From Cordia subcordata (Eukaryota > Streptophyta > Magnoliopsida > Boraginales > Cordiaceae): 64,000 nucleotides of DNA. The stretch is from positions 4,885,501 through 4,949,500 of the forward strand of contig JAPTOF010000025.1 in the NCBI GenBank assembly GCA_028554755.1, in the 5' to 3' direction. A model generated the notes under the pieces. It saw only the letters and a list, made by a program, of their open reading frames with translations, was not told the DNA's origin and did no database searches. Below are positions 57,294 to 64,000 of this stretch, in pieces. The position numbers were made by a program, and so were the translations under genes. The first letter of the stretch is position 1; each line of letters opens with the position of its first letter.

Positions 57294-57415
57294 GGTCGAC
57301 CGTCTAGGTCGACCGGCCGCTCCAGAGAATAAGAGATTTAGAGCCGGTCGAGTTCCTCAAGAAGCCGGTCGACCGGCTAGGTCGACCGGCTGTGCGCGGA
57401 AGAAATCTATAAAAG
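57294..57415 (+). promoter_or_regulatory. GGTCGACC cluster and TATA box of the solo LTR
   Basis: Perfect GGTCGACC palindromes at 57294-57301, 57307-57314, 57367-57374 and 57380-57387, most followed by GGC. TATAAAAG starts 20 bp after the last. The arrangement suggests a core promoter with upstream binding sites; function is inferred. Confidence 0.65.
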
Positions 57416-57914
57416 CTCGTTTCAGCCCAATTTCGAGAAGAGGAAATTTTATTTCTTAAATTCTAATAAACCCTAACCCTTTACCCACTTCACAAAACAC
57501 CCTAAACCACCATCTAAACCCCACACCAAGCTAGGATTGAAGCATCAAACAAAGATTAGAAGGATTTGTACGAATTTGGAAGCAAGAATTTAGGGAAGTT
57601 CTTCTTGTTCTTTCTCTATTTCTTGTAAATATGTTGCTAGATTAGGCTAGATTTAGGGTTGATTGTTGTTGTATATTAGATTAGGGCTTTGAATAATGGA
57701 TTTGTGTAGATCTTTGGCTCTTAATACATGTTTATTTACATAAATTTATGGCATGATTCAATATGTCTATGTATTGGAAATCAAACATGTCTATGTGCTT
57801 GTTAAAATGCCTAAGTGAATATGCATGTGTTATTTATGCTTCAAATGCTCTTATCTACTTATATGGGTGATGTGATTGTGCTTAATCTCGTGGCTTTGCT
57901 TAGTAGAGTAGGCT

Positions 57915-58175
57915 TTAGCTTTAAATCTAGCTAATAGGTTACATGCTATGCTTAGTCGAGTTTAGGTGCTAGTTCTTGGCTTTAAATCCAGCCAAGTGGA
58001 TAAGTTAACCTAGACTAGAGTATCCCTCACCTGCGTTAGTGTTGGTTAATTGAGCTTTAATGTCACGTAGTGTTTAGGTGCTAATCCTTGGCTTTAAATC
58101 CAGCCAAGAGGATAAGTTCTAAGCACGAATTGCGTAGGCTGGGAGGGATTGGCCCTTAGCTTTAAATCCAGCTAA
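57915..58175 (+). promoter_or_regulatory. Four-hairpin array in the solo LTR (copia copy)
   Basis: Hairpins at 57915-57934, 57976-57995, 58088-58107 and 58156-58175. Stem halves are TTAGCT/AGCTAA (1 and 4) and TTGGCT/AGCCAA (2 and 3), around an 8-nt loop TTAAATCY. All four are perfect 6-bp stems. Start spacings are 61, 112 and 68 nt. The array lies 500-770 nt after the TATA box, so within the predicted transcript leader. Confidence 0.88.
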
Positions 58176-58570
58176 CGGGTTGAACCACAAGTATTGGTTA
58201 AGAGAGCCCCCGATCAACACAACGGCAATAGAAGTCCCGAGCCTTAGATAGACATCATCTGTTATCATAGCCCAAGTCTTGTTGTAATGCAATCGCCCTA
58301 GGTCCCCTTCTTCTTTATTAGTGTTTCCTTCCTTAGTTTGGTTCCCTTAAGTTCCTCCATAGATTAGTTTTTATTTTTCCTTTTTCCGAGCTCCCTTCCA
58401 TCCTAAAGTAAGTAAACACACGCACGTAGCTAGTTTAAGGCACCCGAGCACATAGAGACTAAACTAAGGTAGCCTCCCTGTGGATTCGACCCCGCACTTG
58501 CACACACTGTACTACACACGTCCCGTGCACTTGCGGGCTATTTAGGCTTGTGCTAAAATAGCGATATCAG

Positions 58571-59041
58571 TATGCATTTGTTGTAGTCGATGATTACACT
58601 AGATTTACATGGGTCATGTTTTTTACACATAAAAATGATGCCTTCAATGAATTTGCAAGATTGTGTAGAAAACTGCAAAATGAGAAAGGCTATTTTATAA
58701 CTTGCATCCGTAGTGATAATGGCACCGAATATGTGAATACCCCTTTTATGAACTTTTATGATGAACATGGCATTGAGCATAACTTTTCGGCCCCTCGTAC
58801 TCCTCAACAAAATGGGGTAGTAGAGAGGAAGATTCATACATTACAAGAAATGGCAAGGACTATGCTAAAAGAACACAACTTGCCAACATATTTTTGGAGT
58901 GAAGCCATAAATACAGCATGCTATGTGCAAAATAGAGTATTGATTAGACCTATTTTAAACAAAACTCCATATGAACTATGGTATGGCAAAAACCTAAAGT
59001 ATCATACTTCAAAGTATTTGGTTGTAAATGTTTTATTCTAA
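58571..59041 (+). pseudogene. Sirevirus-like copia: integrase core, second part
   Basis: Resumes after the LTR as YAFVVVDDYTRFTWVMFF, then ITCIRSDNGTEYVN (second catalytic Asp), FSAPRTPQQNGVVERKIHTL (catalytic Glu), and YFWSEAINTACYVQNRVLIR, TPYELWYG. The three DDE residues are all present across the insertion. A frameshift near 58985-59000 moves the reading to the next frame. Confidence 0.92.
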
Positions 59042-59766
59042 ACACTAAGGATCACTTAAGAAAGTTTGATTCTAAATCCGATGAAGGAATATTCTTAGGT
59101 TATTCCACAAAGAGCAAAGCATATAGGGTATATAATAAGAGAACTCTTGTTGTAGAAGAATCAATACATGTTACATTTGATAAGACTAACCCATTTAAGC
59201 CGAGAAAGGAAATTGATGATGTAGGTTATCTTTTGGAAAAGACAACACTTGAAGATCCAACTCCAAGAGACAAAGAAACGAAGCAAGAAGAAGAACTTAA
59301 AGAAAGGAGATCTCAAGAAAATGAGGAAATCAAACCTTGCTCAACCAAAGATGATGAAACAAAAGAACCTCATGAAGATCTACCAAAGAGTTGGAAGTTT
59401 GTGAGAAACCATCCTCAAGATCTTATACTCGGTAATCCAAATGAAGGTGTAAGAACTAGGCGTAATATTAGCACTTTTTGTGAGCATCATGCATTTATTT
59501 CACATATTGAACCTAAAAATGTAAAAGAAGCTCTACTAGATGATAATTGGAGAATAGCAATGCAAGAAGAACTCAATCAATTTGAAAGAAATAAAGTTTG
59601 GAAGCTAGTTGAAAGACCCAAAGATAGACCGGTAATTGGAACCAAATGGGTATTTAGAAACAAACTAGATGAAGCTGGAATAGTGACTAGGAATAAGGCT
59701 AGACTAGTTGCACAAGGATACAATCAGAAGAAGGAATTGATTATGATGAAACTTATGCTCCTGTAG
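58978..59766 (+). pseudogene. Sirevirus-like copia: integrase C-terminus and start of RT
   Basis: KVSYFKVFGCKCFILNTKDH and EGIFLGYSTKSKAYRVYNK finish integrase. A charged Glu/Lys linker (about 59250-59400) leads to RT: HIEPKNVKEALLDDNWRIAM, WKLVERPKDRPVIGTKWVFR and NKARLVAQGYNQK. A one-base-type frameshift near 59735 ends it. Confidence 0.9.
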
Positions 59767-59786
59767 CTAGACTTGAATCCATTCGT

Positions 59787-60605
59787 ATGTTACTTGCATT
59801 TGCATGTCACATGGACTTTAAACTTTATCAAATGGATGTAAAAAGTGTATTTTTAAATGGATTTATTGAAGAAGAAGTTTATGTTGAACAACCCCCTGGT
59901 TTTGAAGATTCATGTTTTCCTAATCATGTTTTTAAACTAGAAAAGGCTTTATATGGCTTAAAGCAAGCTCCTAGAGCTTGGTATGAAAGACTTAGTGGGT
60001 TTTTGGTTGAAAACAATTTCGAAAGAGGGAAACTTGATTCAACCCTTTTTATCAAAAGAAAAGACAATGACATTCTACTTGTCCAAATCTATGTAGATGA
60101 TATAATTTTTGGTGCTACTAATGTTTCCTTGTGTGAGAATTTTTCAAAGTGCATGCACAAGGAGTTCGAGATGAGCATGATGGGAGAATTGACTTTCTTC
60201 CTCGGACTCCAAATCAAACAAGCAAAGAGGATCTTCGTAAATCAAGCCAAATACACCAAGAAAATTATCAAGAAATTTGGACTTGAAGATGCAAAGGAAA
60301 TTGGAACTCCCATGAGTCCCTCAACAAAGCTAGATAAAGATGAGAAAGGTAAATCAGTAGACGAGAAGAAATATAGAGGTATGATCGGTAGCCTATTATA
60401 TTTAACTGCCTCTAGACCTGATATCATGTTCTCGGTGTGCTTATGTGCTAGATTTCAATCCAATCCTAAGGAAATTCACTTAACAGCTGTAAAAAGAATA
60501 ATTAGATATCTTAAGGGAACAGTTAATTTAGGGCTTTGGTATGCTAAAGGAACGTCGTTTGATCTATATGGTTTTCTGATGCAGACTATGCTGGTTGTAA
60601 AATAG
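59787..60605 (+). pseudogene. Sirevirus-like copia: reverse transcriptase core
   Basis: MLLAFACHMDFKLYQMDVKS, FLNGFIEEEVYVEQPPGFED, KALYGLKQAPRAWYERL, LLVQIYVDDIIFGATN (catalytic YVDD intact), ELTFFLGLQIKQ and YRGMIGSLLYLTASRPDIMF. In-frame RT text (YDETYAPVARLES) can also be read just upstream of the first ATG. A frameshift at about 60575 separates it from RNase H. Confidence 0.93.
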
Positions 60606-61030
60606 ATCATAAGAGCACTAGTGGAACATGTCAATTCTTAGGACATTCCTTAGTATCTTGGTCTTGTAGGAAACAAAATAGTGTTGCCATTTCTACCATC
60701 GAAGCTGAATATATTGTAGCTAGTAGTTGTGTGGCACAAATATTGTGGATGAAACAAAATTTACTTGATTATGGATTGAAGTATGATCATATTCCTATAT
60801 ATTGTGATAATACTAGTGCAATTAATCTTACTAAGAACCCAATTCAACACTCAAGAACTAAGCATATTGAGATTAGGCACCATTTCATTAGAGATCATGT
60901 ACAAAAAGGTGATATAATTCTTGAATTTGTTGATACTTTACATCAAGTTGCTGATATTTTTACTAAACCATTGAATGAAGATCAATTTTGTAAGATTAGG
61001 AGGGAGATTGGAATGATAAAATGTGGTTAA
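60570..61030 (+). pseudogene. Sirevirus-like copia: RNase H
   Basis: The frame entered near 60575 reads FSDADYAGCKIDHKSTSGTC, QFLGHSLVSWSCRKQNSVAI, STIEAEYIVASSCVAQILWM, IYCDNTSAINLTKNP and HIEIRHHFIRDHV, KGDIILEFVDTLHQVADIFT, ending KIRREIGMIKCG and a stop at 61028-61030. The D-E-D catalytic residues are visible. This is the end of pol. Confidence 0.92.
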
Positions 61031-61090
61031 ATGGCATATATATGTGTTTATGTGGCTTGAGTATAGAAAATAAGCAATTTATGCACTTTC

Positions 61091-61240
61091 TGACCAAGCC
61101 GGTCGACCAAGCAGGTCGACCGACTGATGCCTTAGGTGTCCGGCTGAAAGGATTTTTTTAATGAGCTCTCTGATCCGGCAGGTCGACCTAGCCGGTCAAC
61201 CCCCCGCGACCAGCCGGTCGACCGACTGAACGCGGTCAGG
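61091..61240 (+). promoter_or_regulatory. GGTCGACC cluster before the extra 3' ORF
   Basis: Perfect GGTCGACC at 61101-61108, 61114-61121, 61181-61188 and 61216-61223 in a GC-rich block between RNase H and the extra ORF. It is followed by an AT-rich leader with AACCCTAACC (about 61301). The layout is like the U3 block of the LTRs. It could be a promoter for a subgenomic transcript; that is inference. Confidence 0.5.
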
Positions 61241-61438
61241 GTTAAAAATTGGGGGTTTTCACCCCAATTTCACCACATTCTCTCAATTTCTTTTTAACCC
61301 TAACCAAAATTCGCTCACCCCCATCTCAAAATCTTCAATTTTCAACCGTTTTCTTCCAAATTTCTTCCTAAAATTGGCTTGCCCACTTCAAAAAATTAAA
61401 GATTTTACCGATTATTTTCACAAAAACAACGCGAAATC

Positions 61439-62820
61439 ATGGTAAATTTTAGAGGAAAAATCAAGCACGTGGGAGAAAAGGAAAAAGGGCAAGAACTCAA
61501 TCTCCTCCACCACCACCACCTCCGGCATCCAAGATTCAAGGGAAGCAATCAATTCTCTACGGTAAATATATCGTGGACTCTGACTTTGCTGGCACTGATA
61601 TCTTGCCACTATTTGATAGATGGAATGCCTTTCTTCATTTGCATTGTGATGTACAAGATGTGTTAGTGATTGAGTTCTATGAAAATCTCGAGATACATTG
61701 TAGAAGCCCAAGACTAGAATTAGCTTCAACAGTTTATGGGATAAACTTTGTGCTTAACGAGGCCATCTTGCATAATATATTTCATATACCTATTGAAGAG
61801 GAAGGTCATTATAATAGTCAAGGATGGCCAGAAGGAATTAAGGGAACCGCCATCCCTGGTGACGTCATAAGTTTTATGTGGGAGAAAGTAGGGCCTAAAG
61901 ATCCAAATTTGATTCTTCCACTATTAAGAGATGTTGATGTTAATACAAGGATTGCTCTTAAAATCATGAGTGAAGTGATTCTTCTTAAGAATATCAATGA
62001 TGGGAAAATTCCAATCATGGATGCTTATATCCTTTATAGCCTTAGGAAGAAAAAGGAGATAGCCTTGCCTTTCCTTATCCTTCAGCATATGTTGCATATT
62101 TGTGGAAAGGATGGAGGAAAAACGACCACTCCTGGTTATGGTATGGCCTTAATGCACATTTTCTCGTATTTCAACATAACCTCAAATGCTCCATATATGA
62201 TGTTTGCTTGGAATTTTGACATGCTATATATGAATTTCATGGGTATTTATTGGTACAATATGGAGCCTATAAATAGAGAAACTTTCAAAAATTTGCCCCA
62301 AAGCACTCAAGCTGCAATTAGAAATAGAACTAAGAAGGGGACTACTTTCACCAACCCTGTTTTTGGCACCACAGCAGAAAAACTTGATGACATAGTTGGT
62401 GGGGTAGATATCAACCTTGAAAAAGATAAAGGGCCAGAAATTGAGGGAAATCCTAACATAGGCATACCAAGAACCATACCCATGGTTGTTAGTTCCTCTG
62501 AAGAAGAGGAAAATAATAAGGAAGCTACTCTTAGGCAAGTGATGAGAGAATCTAGGGAGCAAGAGCATATTGATGAGCTACGCTGAAGAGAAATGCGTCA
62601 GGGTGCTGGTTCTAGCTCTATGGGACAACAGGAAGACCCTTCTTTGATGGCTCAGTTCTGTCCCAATGTGCCTTAAACACTGGTATGGGTGAAATGAGGC
62701 CACAATGACAAGCCAATGGGACGAGCTCACTGCTTGGAGGCAACATATTGATTCAGAAGTAGCTACTATGAAGACAGACATGAGAAACTACTTCAAGGAT
62801 CATCATGATCGCGCACCTTG
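61439..62820 (+). pseudogene. Extra ORF after pol (env position), broken
   Basis: The ATG at 61439 opens a basic N-terminus, but a frameshift within about 20 codons moves the reading to the frame that then has a proline run (SPPPPPPPASK). That frame continues to the TGA at 62584-62586: DILPLFDRWNAFLHLHCDVQ, VIEFYENLEIHC, YGINFVLNEAILHNIFHIP and GYGMALMHIFSYFN. Past the stop, a short Gln/Met-rich tail can be followed in two frames to about 62820. The FYENL...ILHNIFHIP core resembles the plant 'putative transposon protein' family seen in plant retroelement ORFs, not a viral envelope. I see no signal peptide, no convincing membrane anchor and no cleavage site. Function is unknown; Sireviruses often carry an ORF here. 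Confidence 0.7.
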
Positions 62821-63118
62821 ATTTTCCTCTTTCCACTTAAAAATAGTTTTTAGTTGATCTTTAAATGAACTCTTTTATACATTTCTTTTCCTGCCTTTAT
62901 ATTGATTTTGATGATGCCAAATGGGGAGAATTAAGTTATGATGATATATGGATGATGAAGTTATGATGTGGTATTGGTATTTATACTTGGATGATATATG
63001 GTTATCTATTCACATTAGTTTAAATTTGATAATCAAAGCATTTTTTCAAAAAGGAAATTTTTAAAGAAATGCATATATTAAGGGGGAGTATTTTTATCTC
63101 AAATCTTAAAAATTTGTC

Positions 63119-63138
63119 ATCATCAAAAAGGGGGAGAT
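63119..63138 (+). promoter_or_regulatory. Polypurine tract of the copia element
   Basis: AAAAAGGGGGAGAT immediately before the 3' LTR start TGTTAGC. A second similar tract, AAGGGGGAGTA, lies about 50 bp upstream (63080-63091). Confidence 0.9.
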
Positions 63139-64000
63139 TGTTAGCTAAATATTCATTATTGATTTTGATGATGAAAATATATATATGCGTTATTTAACTA
63201 AATAGCTTCTTGTGAAAATGAGATGTCATCAATATGAAGCTTGGAAAGATATGAAGATGTGCAAAAAGGTTATTTGAAGAAGAGAAAAGATGAGAAGGCA
63301 TAAGGAGGAGAAGAGAAGACATAAGAAGTGCAGTTTATTTTTCTTCTTGATCTTTTGGTGAAATGCCTATATATTGTGTGGACTTGGCTCAAAATATTTT
63401 TCTTTGTCATTGGAAAAATTTTCAAGTCTTACACTTTTGAAAATAACATATGCACAAATGTATTTGAATGCACACATTGAGATAAAATAAGTTTTTGGGG
63501 TATTTTTATTCACAACATGCATTTACATAGTTATTCAAAATAACTTGGAGTTGTGAAAATGCACTTGAATTTGTTTTTCTGCAAAATCTGGCTTTTCTTC
63601 ACATTCTGAAGTGGCCGGACCCCCCAATCGGTCGACCGGCTGATTTGGGTGGTCGCTCGGCCTAATCAGAGAGGTGAAGGGAAAAGCCGGACCCTCTAGC
63701 CGGTCGACCGGCTAAGGCGTCCGGCCTAGTCAGAGAAGGAGAAGGGCAAGCCGGACAACCAAGCCGGTCGACCAGCTGAACGGGGACTGTAATAAATGCA
63801 CTAGCCGTTTATTACCGTTCTGGCCGAAAATCTTCATCCTTCTTCACCTACCAAATCCCTATCCCCCAAATCTCTTTAAATACTCATTCAAATACACTTT
63901 CTAAACATCAATTGAAGTGTGCAAAAGCTTTTATCATCATTCAATACTTCTTGAGCCATTCTTGCAATATATTGAGCTTTCAAGAGCTTATTATTTTCTC
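63139..64000 (+). mobile_element. 3' LTR of the Sirevirus-like copia element (cut by window end)
   Basis: Begins TGTTAGCTAAAT and follows the 5' LTR closely to the window end; by the 5' LTR length it should stop near 64.4 kb. The GC block at about 63600-63830 has three perfect GGTCGACC sites (63630-63637, 63702-63709, 63766-63773) where the 5' LTR has one. TATA-like TTTAAATA is at 63876-63883. Confidence 0.95.

Larger units (their letters stand above)
57003..58569 (+). mobile_element. Gypsy solo LTR nested in copia integrase
   Basis: A 1567-bp solo LTR starting TGATGTGTGTCATTTATG and ending AATAGCGATATCA, with 5-bp duplications GTATG. It has four GGTCGACC sites (57294-57387), a TATA box TATAAAAG (57408-57415), a four-hairpin array (57915-58175), and the end motif CCCTGTGGATTCGACCCC then GCACTTGCGGG typical of Tat/Athila-type LTRs. 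The 108-codon frame at 57133-57459 is only the GC-rich promoter block and is not a gene. It is related to the LTRs at 49065-50710 and 7551-9533. Confidence 0.95.

Noticed and set aside
57133..57459. 108-codon frame with Arg/Gly/Pro-rich C-terminus
   Set aside because: Lies wholly inside the solo LTR promoter block; its composition comes from the GGTCGACCGGC repeats.
57915..58175. Regularly spaced palindromic repeats resembling a small CRISPR-like array
   Set aside because: Spacings are unequal, the 'spacers' are conserved LTR sequence, and the context is a eukaryotic retrotransposon.

Overview
The window looks like repeat-rich nuclear DNA of a flowering plant, probably a eudicot. It is AT-rich, with plant-type Ty3/gypsy elements of the Athila/Tat kind, a Sirevirus-like Ty1/copia element, an L1-like LINE with an RNase H tail, a Helitron remnant, plant DNA transposons and one intact receptor-like kinase gene. 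I cannot name the species. The kinase gene at 43327-45414 (+, 695 codons, intronless) is the only host protein-coding gene I can support.

Layout. 1-5640: a minus-strand gypsy element cut by the window start (RNase H/RT, protease, gag, then its 5' LTR). 5732-6029: a TRIM-like double repeat. 6785-7550: a decayed Helitron Rep gene. 7551-23358: a three-level nest. Gypsy X (minus) sits in the Helitron gene. Gypsy Y (minus, 12472-21590, target duplication ACTAT) sits inside X. A solo LTR, Z (18712-20232), sits inside the 5' LTR of Y. 23359-27530: gypsy V (minus), truncated in integrase. 27531-28690: a plus-strand gypsy gag-protease remnant. 28690-43326: long AT-rich intergenic DNA with a second TRIM-like copy, minisatellites, microsatellites, a Tourist-like MITE, a tRNA-derived SINE with 16-bp target duplications, and a PIF/Harbinger-like element carrying a nested hAT-like element. 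43327-45414: the kinase gene. 47490-53250: a minus-strand LINE split by a gypsy solo LTR (49065-50710, target duplication CCAAA). 53253-64000: a Sirevirus-like copia element, complete except for the end of its 3' LTR, with an extra ORF after RNase H and a gypsy solo LTR (57003-58569, target duplication GTATG) inserted in its integrase.

The most interesting signals are in the LTRs. Two related gypsy LTRs, in opposite orientations and about 7 kb apart, each carry four 20-nt hairpins (TTRGCT, 8-nt loop, AGCYAA) at identical spacings of 61, 112 and 68 nt. Stem changes are paired, including one double change in a third LTR. Separately, the palindrome GGTCGACC clusters just upstream of TATA boxes in gypsy LTRs, in both LTRs of the unrelated copia element, and ahead of that element's extra 3' ORF. 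In the host gene, the kinase activation segment is about 300 residues long and carries repeated Trp-Trp motifs; its stop codon also lies inside a good 5' splice site.

Retroelement coding regions are mostly broken by stops and frameshifts and are annotated as pseudogenes. No searches were run; family names rest on motifs read by eye.
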